Source: Isoetes taiwanensis (Eukaryota; Streptophyta; Lycopodiopsida; Isoetales; Isoetaceae). Taken from it: a stretch of DNA of 64,000 nt. Each line of letters opens with the position of its first letter. Within the stretch, counting starts at the first letter, position 1. Below are positions 1-11,189 of this stretch, in pieces. The translations under genes and the position numbers were made by a program. The notes under the pieces were generated by a model. The model was not told the DNA's origin, did not search any database, and saw only the letters and a list, made by a program, of their open reading frames with translations. The stretch is from NCBI GenBank assembly GCA_021234155.1, contig JAJEKV010000075.1:2420001-2484000 (forward strand). Reading direction: 5' to 3'.

Positions 1-2890
1 TGCTAGAACTGCAGGGATTTCTTGAACAAGAATCAACTTTAAAAAATTATGTCGGACAGTAAGCCTAAAAATTCTAATCAAAGAGAGAGAGAGAAGTTTA
101 TCATTCCCTCCAAAAACTTATGTCATTGCAATAGCAAAATTGAAGGCAATGGCTAGGACAACACTAGTTCTCTACGTGCTTGTTATTCAAAGACACAACT
201 ACAAGAGAGGACGTAGTAGTAGAAATAAAAACAACTAGAAAGTTAATGTTCTATAAATAACAAATATTCATGCCGATAACTAGAGTTTTAATTATATGGA
301 ATTCCAATCTTTATCTCCTTTAGCATGCAGAAGCAATCCATAGAGCAACCCATAGGTATTGACTCCACTAAACGACACTAAACTATTGAATTTGCCTCTA
401 TACTTTATGCATATATAATCACGAAAACAAAAGCATTATATGCTCCTCTTTAATTAGAACTACAACAGCATTGGCTTTTGTCATTTGCAAGATGACAACA
501 GTCGATAAACACAAAATATTGAATAAGAGTCAATAAACACATAATATCGATTCTTGTCACTTACTTGGTAATCACAATAGTGTGTAGTTGTGCATACATC
601 AATGAGTCGTTTAATGGGCAATCCATTGATGCGTTAGCATCTTGTTTTATAACAAAGAGTTTGTAATAAGCTTATATGATTTTAAGGGCCAAACTTTTTA
701 ACAGCCCATGAGTTTTGTTGCACAACCGATGCTTGTTCGACTGCAAATGCAAAGCCACAAAAAATAAAAAAGGAAAACAAGAAGGTAAATAAAGCTTAAA
801 CTAAGCATGTTTTTTCCTATTGTTTATTGTGGGTTGTCTGGTCTGGTTACGGCTGGATATTATGCTATGGGTCAACGCCGAGAAGCTCATCTCTGGTTGC
901 TGTGGAGCTCATGCTACAACAGTTGAAAGCATAGGCAAGGTTACAGAAGCACCAACAAAAGCCTCCATAGCGAGACATAGTTCAAGAAGTAGGGCTCTTG
1001 AAGCCTCCATAGCCAGATATCGTTCAAGAAAACGCAGGTAAAAAACAAGAAATGATGCGCCAACTGAGGCGGCATGAAGCGCCATCACCCAAAATGCTAA
1101 CCTGCAAAAAAAGAACCGCCGGATTTGCATGCCCACAGAGTCTTGATGGCACCAAACAAAAAAGCACAACAACAAACAACACAAGGGGCAATTTAAATGG
1201 CTATTTTGGCTTTTGCATCCACATGCAAGAAGTATAGTTTTAGATCTAGCTATAGATGGATCAGGCTGTTTTGCAATCAGAGAAGGATGTGGAGGTGAAG
1301 GCAACAGCCGATGAAAATCCAGTTGTGTCCATGTGAATAAAACATGGCCTTGCAATCCGAGTTCATCATAAAAAACAAAAAAAAAAAATAACAAAGTTCA
1401 TCACTAAAAGCGCAAGAACAGACATGCAATTTGATGTAATACTACAGATTCATATTTCATGGTTAATTCCATAGTCGGGCTAAAGCTCCAATCCTTACAT
1501 GGGGCATAAGGATTGGGACAAATGAATAGATATGATTTACATGACCATTCCATGTTTCGAGGTTTTCTTTGTTCTAGTTTTTTGTACATCAATTTCCATC
1601 AATGCATGCTCTATGATTGTGTTTGAAGATATGGTGGATGATTACGTTTGGTGGCTTCAAAATACATCCATCTACCACTCATCCATTACAAGGCGATGCC
1701 ACTAAGATAGCTGCCCCAGCTTAAAAAAAAAGAATTGGCAAACAGGAAAAGATTGGCAAACAGGGCGCTGCAATTGGAGCTCCTACCTATATAGGGAAAC
1801 TCAAATTTTTTTGGCAAAAAAGAGGAACTGGATTGTTGGCAGTTGTCTTTTTCATGGAAAGAAAAAAAATTGAATATTTCTGTTGCTGGCAGTTGTTTTT
1901 TTATGGGAAGAAAGAAAAAGGTTGAATATTTTTGTTTTGGTGTGTAATGAGAGATATTATTTTTTTTATTTAAAAAAAAAATCAAAATTCAAAAAACATT
2001 CGCAAGTTTATGAAAGACATATAAATTATTAGATATAACCATAGTTACAAAACATGTCCATGGGAAACGCAACGGGTCCCCAAGTTTTAGACAACGGAAA
2101 CGGCAACGGAACATGGAAACGGATAACACGGGAATATTCTCCAAAGATACTTTAAACTCCTAGAAAAATAAAAAATAGAATCAGAAAATATTATGTAAAA
2201 ATCAACAATGGTTATGAAAAAAAATTAATTGTTAGCCTAACTTCCTAGCCCTGAGATCTCTGTCGGACGACCAACACATTAGAATGTGTCCTGATGGACG
2301 CCAATAGCAAAATAGGCCAAGGAACAATACATAGTGTTCTGGTTTTATATCGCATACCCATTCTATTCTTCTACCGGAGTAAGTAAATCCCATTAATAGT
2401 TCCTTTACCTGACACAGTATTCTCCCAGGATCTGGCAATGCAACAAGAATCAGAAGTGCTAGAGTTCGCCCCCTAAAGTGGTAAAAGAAGTCTGATCAGT
2501 TTCTTCCCGAGACATAGGAGCATGCTGATTCTAAAGTTCCCCAGAATTTGATATTTTGCTAAACAAGAAATTAGACTGATCTTGGAGATGGGTCTTCTTC
2601 TTGTAGCGCCAACATCGGAACAGGCGAGAGTGGAAACAAATAGGTTCGATGTGGAAAAACTCTTGTTACAATTGCAAGGATAAATAAAAACTCTTGTTAA
2701 AGTTGCAAGGATAAATAAGAAACAAAAACGACCATGTTTTCTAAAAAAAATGGCGTGGCCACGGCTAACCACGGTTGTGTTGCGCACCATCTTCAAAACC
2801 ACGGTCGTGCCCATGTTCACCACGGATTTCTTCAGAAATCCGTTGCAGCCATGGGACAAGGCCGAAACGGCTGGATATAACACTAATCTC
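1..2890. other. No recognisable gene; AT-rich, noncoding-looking
   Basis: Short frames exist but none has a recognisable domain, codon pattern or conservation of frame with copy B (26.3-29.1 kb). Poly-A/T-rich tracts occur around 1720-1990. The only local structure is an imperfect repeat at 961-1030, where a 28-nt unit (GCCTCCATAGC...TTCAAG) occurs twice, 42 nt apart. Confidence 0.6.
961..1030 (+). repeat. Short imperfect tandem repeat, two units
   Basis: A 28-nt unit beginning GCCTCCATAGC and ending GTTCAAGAA occurs at 961-988 and 1003-1030. It is partly kept in copy B near 27235-27300, where the second unit is eroded. No function is evident. Confidence 0.6.
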
Positions 2891-3149
2891 ATTTTATTAT
2901 GACAATAACTTTATTGCGAACATTTTCCTTCTTTAAATCTGGGCTTCAAAATGATGTGAACGTCAAGTGTGGTGTACTTACTGAATCATTTCTGATGGGC
3001 ACAGAAAGTAGAGATGTAGTAGAGGTCGACTCAGATCATCTACTATCTACATCTCGCTTGGCAGGCTGTTCAAATCCCATGTGTTGCAGCTCCTTGCATG
3101 CCTCAACTACGCTTGGATTACGAGCATGCAAGAGGCTTACCCTCGGACG

Positions 3150-5390
3150 CTTACAGATGACCTGACATGAATTTTGCAGTCCCTAAGCCAGAGCAACAGA
3201 CGGACCAGTTGATTGAAGTGCTTGGGAATGCTGCACAAATGTGCTTTGAGAGAAGCTGCTCGCGGCGAGTCTCGGAGGCCATAATCTTCCCATATAATCA
3301 GTGGTTTGATGCTGGGTGTAAGGAACTCAAATGCTGCCCCTGCCAAGTCATGGATTCTACTTTATACCCACATGCGGCCCGACAATACCGCACTTTCCTC
3401 TAGGATAAGAAAGCCATGTACTTCATGAGGCATCAAAGGGAAATATCTTATCTCCTAGACCATCATCCCAGGGCCTTTTGACCAAAGGTGCTCACAAAAT
3501 CAATATAGCCTATAGGGGATATAACTTCCAAGCAGTGGGGGCAATAGTTGCAGCAACTCTATATTCCCAGGGTTTTGAGCAGCAATACCCCCCTCCCCCT
3601 CCCCTTGGGTCTCGGGGAAGGCTTGACTCTAAAAAATCACAAAAGGCGGTTGTCGTCCAGAGCATACAATGTCTTGCCAATGGAAAAGCAGCAGACTTGG
3701 ACAGTATGCAGGCAGGGTTGCTAAAGTGGGTAGGGCCTTTCATGGCATCGATCTTAACTGTCTTGTTCAACGGGGCATTACAGAAGGTTCCCTCCATAAT
3801 GGACCATTAGTAATGTTGTTTCCATCTACAAGGCAGGCGACCCATATTGCCTGGCAAATTACCGAGAAATTATGGTCAGTTCAGTGTTTGCAAAACTGCT
3901 CTCGACATTCTCGGCGGCCGGTTGACAAGATGAGCGAGGCGAGAAGAGGTGCGAGCTCTTACACCGCATGATTCAGGCCCTGCCACTTAATCATTGATCA
4001 TATCTTTGCACTAGGTACTCTGATTGAAGACAACATAAACCATTGACAAGACTTGTATTGCTTTGTCGACTTCGCCAAGACTTTTGACATTGTGCCTCGA
4101 GAAAAGCTATGGGAAAGATTGCGACAGTTGAGGGTCCCTTTGGATCTGCAGAATGGGATATATAGGCTATATGAGGCATGCTCAGGCCGGCTAGAACTGA
4201 GCCAACCATTTGACAATAGTGTTGGGGTCCTCTAGGAATAGCCTTTCTCTCTAACATTATTTGGGCTCTACATTGATCAATTGGAAAGCTGGCTTACTGA
4301 CAATGGGGGCGGCGGAACTTAACTTTTGCATTAGAATGCTAGGCGAGTCATATATGCAGATGATGTGGACCTCCTAGCTTACACTGCAGAAGACATGCAG
4401 CCAGACAACTGACGCGCGCATTAATTTATCGTGCTAATCTCATCCTCGGGTCAACCAAGAACTCCCTCGTTCACTTAAAGAAGATAAATAATGGAGATGA
4501 TGCCTCACCTACAAGTACTTGGAAGTGGAGTTCCTTTCTACCATGTACTAAGATACTTCCACTTGGTTACAAGTGACATCGTGCTGGAAAGCGATGTATG
4601 CAATGCAGGACAATAGTCACAAAGCGAAGTTGTATGACTTGGCCCATCAGTCGCACTTATTTAGGTTCTTGATGGAGTTCGTTCTTTTATACAGGTCGAA
4701 GTCTGGGGCCCGATGGTGTCCCTTGCTACCTAAACGACTTAGAGCAGGTGCAACAATCCTTCTTAGCACGGGCAGTGGGAGTGAAATCATGGTCCAATAT
4801 CAAATTCTTCTACAGGAGACATGTTTCTTGCCTCTTCAAAAAGTAGTCCTTGATGGCCACATCGTCTATTTTCAGAAGATGGTTAGTATGGATGATCTCA
4901 AGGCCTACTGGAGGCTTAGTGGCTGGCCAGTTGGAATATGCAGGAGCACATGTGCATATAGGTGCAAACAGAAGAGGATCATCGTAGCTTGAGGCAGTAT
5001 CTAGACACTTGCTTCCTTAGCAAGCGTTGGGATGCAACGCCCTTGAACAACTCAAGACACATATTACCAGCACCACATAAAGCCCATACTGAAATGGAGC
5101 ATACAACACTGCCTATGTACCCATTTTCCCATGAAATAATGCATACTCATTGCCTCAATTTGCATAAGTACATAATGTCTCTGAATCGAGACAGACAGAT
5201 CGATACGAGAGCCATACAAAGACAGTCTTTGTCAGTGCTGCCAAGTGGGAGCTGTTGAGGATGAATGTCACATTCTTTGGAGTTTTGTCCGACATATGAT
5301 CCATTCCCGGAATGCTACCTTGGATTGGTCAGGCCCATCTCAGTTGGACACATGCGAAATATTAGTCATATAATAGGTCTAGATATATCA
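3150..5390 (+). mobile_element. Degraded non-LTR retrotransposon (LINE), plus strand, copy A
   Basis: Fragments of one reverse transcriptase polyprotein lie in the expected order but in shifting frames. They are an N-terminal linker with NQWFDAGCKELK near 3297-3332, an RT segment with LANGKAADLDSMQAGLLKW near 3670-3735, the box FVDFAKTFDIVPREKLWERL (about 4059-4118), the catalytic YADD at 4353-4364 followed by VDLLAYTAEDMQ, and a cysteine-rich tail CQCCQVGAVEDECHILW at 5230-5280. Established knowledge: YADD carries the metal-binding aspartates of RT, and LINE ORF2 proteins often end in a Cys/His motif. The FVDFAKTFD-type box and the VEDECH tail differ from the L1-type element at 52.9-58.6 kb, so this is a separate lineage that I cannot name. 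Ends, target-site duplication and endonuclease are not visible. Stops and frameshifts make it inactive as written. Confidence 0.8.
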
Positions 5391-7780
5391 GGGATATTCC
5401 TTCAAGAATATTAGCTAGATTCAAAACGTATGAAGTTACGGAGCTAAAAAACATAGAACACGCTCGGGTTCTTTTTTATGAGAGTACTACAATTAAGCAA
5501 ATACTCTAAGCTCTTTAGTAAGAAAGGTAGATAAGAAAACTAAAATCAATCCTTAGGATTAGCTCGTTTCACCCAACTGGGCTCAAATCTAGAAAAAAAT
5601 CTTTATCTTACTTTGTTAACCAGGAATTAACCACAAATTATAAATTACACTAAGACAATGGTTTAGACTATGCAAAGGCCCATGATACAAGAATCAATAA
5701 GAACAGGAATGGAAAAAAGGCGCATGTTAATCCATATAATTTATGCAGATCAGACCTTCCGGATAGATATCGGCGCGATAGAATGAATCAGAAATATTTC
5801 ATCTATCCCATTGATGGAGTGAAACCAAATCTGCAATTTTGATGTAACAGATGGACCTCCTATATCAACCAAATCCATAATTTTGATATAATGGACGGGC
5901 CTCCTTTCTTAGCCACTTATTATAAATGTACTTTCTGACTAAGATTAAATTAACCATGCGAACTACCCATTTATAACTTAAACATGCTTGCACATGTGTG
6001 TATTATCGTGGACTATATATTAGGAATTTTTGTGGCCATCAGATCATGTAATATTTCTCAGAATAGTCTATAAATTACCCTCTAGTTCATCCCTTGTGAG
6101 TCAAGATGGGGTCAGATTGCTCCAAGTTGACCCAATTGTTTAAAAACCCAAACCCAAGGATTATCTTGCAAGGCTGATACAACACACATGATATAACCTG
6201 ATACAATACAATATTCCAAAATCTAATTGAACATCATATAACCTGATGCACCGCATCAATCCAAAACTAAGCGAGGTTGGGAAATTGAACTCCAACTAGA
6301 ACTCAACGCTCGGGACTTACCTCGAGGATATCTCTGATGTCGATGAGAGCTTGAGCATTCTGTTAGCAACTCTCATGTGATAAAACACCCATGCTTTCAG
6401 CGACATCAGATATAGCAAAGGCATGACTCAACAAAACTTTAACAAACCATCAGTGAACTTGGGGAGTTGAACTACAGCACGATACCCATGATCATCCGGG
6501 CATAGTAGAATTCCCAATCCAAGGGATAACTGCTATATCCAGGGCTCGTAGCCGGCTGAAAGTTCAGATCTGTTAGTATAAATACAAATGTACATACGAT
6601 AAGCATATAATCTACAAGCAGAAGAATCAGAAATCGTCTTATTCACATTCAACAAATCAGAAAAAGAATCATGTAGTTGACAAGCACTGAAACAATTCCT
6701 TCAATCAACTTAAGGTTCACAAAATCAACAAGATCAAACATTAATTCATGGGCGGGCCCGACTGCGCATGTCTAATCACATAGTCAACCTGCCGGATTTC
6801 TTGGATCAATAAAGCCTTGCAAGGCTCATGTGGGACCTCAAAGTATAGAGTTCAGAAACTGGCATACCCATCTATTCCTATTCCATGTTAGACATGACAG
6901 AATCTATGTCATAAAAGAAACCAGTAGATTGTCCTCTCATCATGCAAAGAGAGGCAGCTATCCTATGGGCTTCAGTACCAATTTGTATCACATTTGAAGC
7001 AAATTCTTGAATACTTGCTCTAGTTCAGAAGGATAAACACGTGAATCGGGGTGGGAGGCATCAATCTCTAAGCTTATAAGAGATGGTGTTAAGCTCAAGA
7101 CTAGATGATTAACATTCCTTGTGCGTCTTCATTACTCTCCATCATAACCTGTTAAACAAGAAGTTACTAACAAGTACCCTGAATAAGAACAAAAAAACTC
7201 ACAAAATGAAACACAAACTGTACAAGAAAAATAAAGCTAGACAAACTTAACCAACAGCCAAACTGTGATCATCCATGTGGATTGGAATATAATCCACACC
7301 GGACTCCAGGATAACAAGATCAAAGCTAAAGGAAGAGTCTCGAAACCAACAAATGAATAGGAGCAAGGTCAATACCTTGGGTAATGGTATTCAATAATTG
7401 AATATAAATTGAGTGTACTACTTATACCTTAGCTTATTGAAGTTGTTGAGTGCATTATGTATTAACCACGATTCCGTTATTTTGAAATTATTCCACTGTT
7501 CATTTTTTTACCTGGGTTTTTTTCCGTATGTTTTGAGCAAGAAATTGCGTCCTGTATTTTTTTTTGAAAATGAATTGGTGGCAATATTGCACCATTTATT
7601 GAGTGTGTTAGAAATTAGTGACAACAAAACCAAGGCAAAAAGTAGAGTGTATGCTGGAAAGAGCCAAGGCCAAACTAAGCTTGCATCAAAAAACATCTTT
7701 TATATTCATATAAGTTATGTACACATACAAGTATTTTTACAAATCTGAGTACATTTTCATTAACAGTAATTTTTTACAAC
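5391..7780. other. About 2.4 kb without a recognisable gene (copy A)
   Basis: AT-rich sequence with no long frame, no domain and no clear repeat. The longest frame, near 7413-7748, is T-rich and is not kept as a frame in copy B (33.5-33.8 kb). The counterpart in copy B is about 31480-33800. Confidence 0.55.
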
Positions 7781-8075
7781 CAGATCATAGTCTGCAGGGT
7801 TTACTTTTCCTTGCAAATCTGGTCTACTACTCAGGAAAGCAGGCACTGTAGGGGCTGATATGAGGGAGTCAAACATCTATAGTATTTCTGTTGACACCCA
7901 ATTCTCTTCATCTACATTATTTTGGGTGCCATGTCGGAGGATTTATGCTGCTGTCTACGTTCAAGCAACACTTAACGGGGTCATCATCTACCAAACATAT
8001 CCGCTCTTCTGGAAATCCTTCTATCACCTCTAAGGTCTCATGTATATTTTTTATGAAGATATTTTTTGCTCCATG

Positions 8076-8883
8076 TTATGGTCGACGAACTTGGCTTTCT
8101 ACTTGGCTTTTTGCTCCATGTTGTGGTCTGTACTTGTTCATTGCACTTGCCTTGAATTCCTTCTCACATTCCTCAGCGGTCAGGTTGAAGGTAAGCTCAT
8201 CGGTCCAGTGGTAATTATCCAATCTCTCCTTCTCTGTAAATCTGAGTATCGGCTCAGGAAGCTTTTGGGGGCCACTCTTGTGTGCCTCGTAAACCACGTC
8301 TGCTACTTTATTTATGATCACGTAAGTGATCATTGTTATGCCATGAGTGACATAATTGTTCTTAGCAGGCATCCCATCTACTAGCACCCCGTGGCGTACA
8401 CTAATATTGGCCTCTACCTGAGTAGTGGCCTGCAAGATCTTTGGATATTCCTCTGTAGGTTCAGACAAGAACACAAGTGTGATGTACTCTTCGGTGGTCT
8501 GCTTGAGACAATTTGAGAGCATGGAGATGTAGTAGTCTATATCCTGAGGGTATGTTCGACAGTCCACCACGAACAATAAAGCTGTCTTTGGGTCTGGGTG
8601 GCAACAACCAGAGAACCCTGACAAGACTTCACCATGTAGGTTTCTTGAGACAGTCTCAGGAATGTCCAAGTCCCAACTGACTCTGCACTTCAGCTCCAAA
8701 TGATGGTAGATGGGCTGGTTTTTCCTTGTTCCTGGATTTATATGCCTGAATAAATCCAGGCAACCACTTTGAGTACCTGAGCAGGTCTTCATCAGTTATT
8801 TTTATCATGTCCAAGATGCCTTGCTCAGATAGGTTTTCTATTCCAGGCATCTCAAAGAGTTCCTTTGAGATGGCCGGCCTCAT
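8076..8883 (-). pseudogene. C-terminal part of the minus-strand gene, unknown domain
   Basis: Two overlapping frames (8883-8656, then 8792-8076) join through a frameshift at about 8690-8760. The protein-like text continues from DEDLLRYSKWLPGFIQAYKS into CRVSWDLDIPETVSRNLHGE. The second frame is 238 codons, one of the longest in the window, and contains an alternating hydrophobic core (LLFVVDCRTYPQDIDYYISM, EYITLVFLSEPTEEYPKIL). That layout of strand, acidic loop, helix and strand is compatible with a Rossmann-like fold, but no catalytic motif such as DPPW is present and I assign no function. Copy B (34140-34800) is frameshifted. Confidence 0.45.
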
Positions 8884-8944
8884 GACACGGGTGGTCTTTC
8901 ATGGACTTGCAGGCCTCTGGAAAGGATGGTACATCATTGATTTT

Positions 8945-9208
8945 TTAGACCTTCACAAAGACCTGTCCTTCTATAACAGATTGGAGCACCTTGAGAATTT
9001 CTTCTTCCCTTAACCCCTGTGCACTCCTCAAGTCTGTGACTGTAAAATCATCAAGGGATCCTTTCTCAGGTTTCCCTACTTTTCCTACAAGCTCTCCTGC
9101 TGTCCACTTGTTCCACACCTCATTCCATTTGTCCCACACATGATCAGGACTGAAGACTATGTGGTAGGAATTAGAGGGGCCTTCCTTGGACTTTTGTTCT
9201 TGGTGCAA
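8945..9208 (-). pseudogene. Middle segment of the minus-strand gene, unknown domain
   Basis: An 87-codon frame with a tryptophan-rich helix-like stretch (VWDKWNEVWNKWTAGELVGK) followed by an acidic stretch. It lies between the ParB-like segment and the C-terminal part and is probably an exon of the same gene. In copy B (34920-35160) the same protein can be followed in shifting frames. No family is recognised. Confidence 0.4.
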
Positions 9209-9389
9209 GTTTCCTCTTCCTCCTCCGCAACATCATTTTTCTTTTGTATGATGACTTGCTGATCATCTTTTCCTCGTAGGTGTCTTTCTTCTTGCTCAAT
9301 CTATTGATTTCTAGCTTGCCTCAACTGCATGGGATATGGTCTGAGATAAGAATATAAAACCATAAGTTAGTACCATGTAGATATCCATT

Positions 9390-9494
9390 TCGCGCGTAGC
9401 GCGAGAATGCTGAAGCAAGATAATAAAAAACTTACTCGTGCTATGCACGAGACTGCAGGCCAATGTTGGACTGCAGTCTCGCGCGTGGCGCGAG
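9390..9494. repeat. Cluster of three GC-rich hairpins with 3-nt loops
   Basis: Within AT-rich DNA three perfect inverted repeats occur in 105 nt: TCGCGC-GTA-GCGCGA (9390-9404), CTCGTGC-TAT-GCACGAG (9435-9451) and CTCGCGC-GTG-GCGCGAG (9478-9494). The second and third are also linked by a larger inverted repeat: GAGACTGCAG at 9450-9459 pairs with CTGCAGTCTC at 9471-9480, and the arms extend to 14 nt with one mismatch. A related hairpin is at 11157-11181. The cluster probably lies in an intron of the minus-strand gene. Confidence 0.8.
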
Positions 9495-9521
9495 TTGATT
9501 ATTGCAGAATAAGAAATAAAG

Positions 9522-9990
9522 TCACTTATTGTATTGTACCACCCTTGCAATTATGTTCAAGTCTGCACTTATTGTAGTCAGTGCAAGTTGAGGTGTGTAA
9601 TGATTAAGGATTCGACATTGCCTATAACTGAAGTGCTCCATGTACTCCTTGTTATCCATTTTCTCTATAAGCGCCTTCGCTGCCTCAACTGAGTGTTGTC
9701 TGTCAATGACTATGTAGTGTACCGTGTCGCTCTTCCTTAGGTCATCCCATGTCTTCCATGGGCGTGGCTTGTCATTGACTGAGTCCCATGGTATAACATC
9801 AACTAGATTTGGTGCTGTGGTGGAAAATTCAACCATGGACTTCTGTATCCTCAGGGCATGTTTGGGATCAAAGATCCTAGATATGAAAGATGCTCTAGGA
9901 GATCTTATCAACTTGTCAATGGCTATCCTTTTTGTTATGTCCAAACCAAGTGGATACCATTGCTTGAACTTCAGAAGCTTGTCTACAGCA
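9522..9990 (-). pseudogene. ParB/Srx-like segment (tentative)
   Basis: A 140-codon open frame that extends upstream in the same frame to about 9990 (DKLLKFKQWYPLGLDITKRI), so its first ATG at 9944 is not a real start. The central part DVIPWDSVNDKPRPWKTWDD is followed by HYIVIDRQHSVEAAKALIEK. In ParB-N/sulfiredoxin-fold proteins a hydrophobic strand followed by [DE]GxHRxxAa forms the nucleotide site. Here the pattern is I-D-R-Q-H-S-V-E-A-A, so spacing is kept but the glycine and arginine are not. A structure-based search would decide. Copy B (35560-35900) is frameshifted. Confidence 0.4.
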
Positions 9991-10334
9991 TCAACCCTCG
10001 ATTTCTTTTCAATATACGTTTCACACTGGCTTTGGCAAAGATACTAAGGCCAAAGTTTCTGATTCAAGTGCACCGCCACTACTACCAAAACCAAATATGT
10101 AGAAGCTTGAAGATGGTTTCTTCTGCAAACTTCGTCGGACTGCGAACACTCTTTCACATACATAACGAATTGTATGGTGTGAGCCTTGAAGGGGCTAGCC
10201 ATACTTTGTAACATCGTCAGTTGTCTTATCTAGTCTGAATCCGTCTATACCTGCATTGTATTTGGAAATGCTTTGAGATTCTTCTTCTGAGTCTTCTCTA
10301 TTATGAAGACCACGGATCTAAATCATCAAGCTCC

Positions 10335-10660
10335 TCGCATGAAAGGACCAACCCTACTTTTTTGAGGGCCGCGTCTTTGTTCTCCCTTGAATGTAGGACT
10401 ACGTCATACTTTGAGCCTGCCCTGCTCATAGTAACATATCATTCAGACCCCTCAGGTAAAACTGTCTTTGCCAAGTCTTGACTTAGCTCACATGTTATGA
10501 CTCTGCCATCATCAATTAGCTTGATACCAAGAGTCCGATCTATCTCCTTAGTTTCTTCTTGTACTACCTTGGGGTCCTTCTTGAGTTTCTTTGTGGGTGT
10601 AGTAGTTGATGTAACTAGTGATCTCTTGGAAGCTGTAAAACAAATATCCAACTTAGCCAT
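10335..10660 (-). pseudogene. N-terminal segment of the ParB-like minus-strand gene
   Basis: A 73-codon frame starts at an ATG at 10660 and ends at a TGA at about 10439. The same frame then continues open for about 38 more codons with protein-like composition (AGSKYDVVLHSRENK through VGLVLSCEELDDLD). The first part is rich in Lys, Thr and Ser (STTTPTKKLKKDPK), typical of a flexible basic tail. The single TGA may be a real nonsense mutation or a sequence error. Copy B keeps parts of this segment around 36320-36560. Confidence 0.5.
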
Positions 10661-10745
10661 TGCTGAAATATTTTTGTGTTAAGTAAGCAACTTGCACCAA
10701 CATCTAGCGTGGTAGCAAGTCTATAAAGATTTATTGTGAGAGCAA

Positions 10746-10933
10746 TTTTTTTCGGATTCGCGTGGCGTGGCAAATGAGAATTTAGGACACTAAGAGAGAT
10801 GGAATGTGACTTCTCGAGCTACAGATAGAATGTGACTTAGCACGAGAAGTGACATTCCATCTCTCTTAGTGCCCTGTCGTAGGGTTGACCTCGACTATGA
10901 CCTCGACTTGCGCTACGCGCGAATCCGAAAAAA
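10746..10933. mobile_element. Fold-back / MITE-like element, about 188 bp (copy A)
   Basis: The outer arms are a T run plus CGGATTCGCG (10746-10762) and CGCGAATCCG plus an A run (10918-10933), about 16 bp and perfect. Inside them a second pair of 32-bp arms, 10785-10816 (containing AGAGAGATGGAATGTGACTT) and 10843-10874, pairs with two mismatches around a 26-nt spacer. Nested inverted repeats with no coding capacity fit a fold-back or MITE-type element. No clear target-site duplication is visible. It sits just upstream of the minus-strand gene start at 10660. Confidence 0.75.
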
Positions 10934-11156
10934 GAGTAACATAACAATACACAAAAAGCCAGTGAACCTTCCATCCATATCACACATGAATCTACATTTC
11001 AAACATATGTAGCTTATTATACCAAAAGTCGAACCATATGAAATATTTAAATGGTCTATAAGGATTTATTAGCACTTGCAATCTTTCTGATTCATGTGTA
11101 AGCCTTGACTCGAAGGACAACCCTACACTTATGCTACTAAGAGTGATAGAATATGG

Positions 11157-11181
11157 ACTTCTCGCGCTAAGCACGAGAAGT
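11157..11181. repeat. GC-rich hairpin related to the 9.4 kb cluster
   Basis: ACTTCTCGCGC-TAA-GCACGAGAAGT: 11-nt arms with one mismatch and a 3-nt loop. The core CTCGYGC/GCRCGAG is the same as in the hairpins at 9435 and 9478. In copy B (about 37045-37070) the right arm is destroyed. Confidence 0.75.
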
Positions 11182-11189
11182 CTATAGAC

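Larger units (their letters stand above)
7890..10660 (-). pseudogene. Broken multi-segment minus-strand gene with a ParB-like segment (copy A)
   Basis: Several well-formed protein segments follow each other on the minus strand. Inferred order: a Lys/Thr-rich N-terminus from 10660; a segment ending CEELDDLD near 10320; a serine/glycine-rich piece near 10060-10130; a 140-residue segment at 9944-9522; an acidic piece at 9208-8945; and a long C-terminal part at 8883-8076. Stops and frameshifts separate them, and some gaps (for example 9210-9520) may be introns. The 9944-9522 segment contains VIDRQHSVEAAKAL, which resembles the conserved GxHRxxAa box of ParB/Srx-like domains, but the usual G and R are replaced. 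I do not recognise the family as a whole. It lies head to head with the plus-strand gene at 12292 across fold-back DNA, and both may belong to one large DNA transposon. The same arrangement is repeated at 33.9-36.6 kb. Confidence 0.5.

Noticed and set aside
961-1030. CRISPR-like short repeats
   Set aside because: Only two imperfect units in a plant-like context; no array.
909-1394. 161-codon minus-strand frame
   Set aside because: It is interrupted in copy B, has low-complexity Phe/Leu runs from A-rich DNA and matches no domain.
7413-7748. 111-codon plus-strand frame
   Set aside because: It is T-rich, not preserved in the second block, has no domain, and overlaps an equally unlikely minus frame.
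8076-8792. DNA methyltransferase downstream of a ParB-like domain, as in some phages
   Set aside because: The order would fit, but no DPPW/DPPY or SAM-binding FxGxG motif is visible, so the assignment is not supported.
9478-9500. Helitron 3' end (hairpin followed by CTRR)
   Set aside because: The hairpin fits in size, but no CTRR terminus follows (the sequence after it is TTGATT) and no Helitron Rep/helicase is present.
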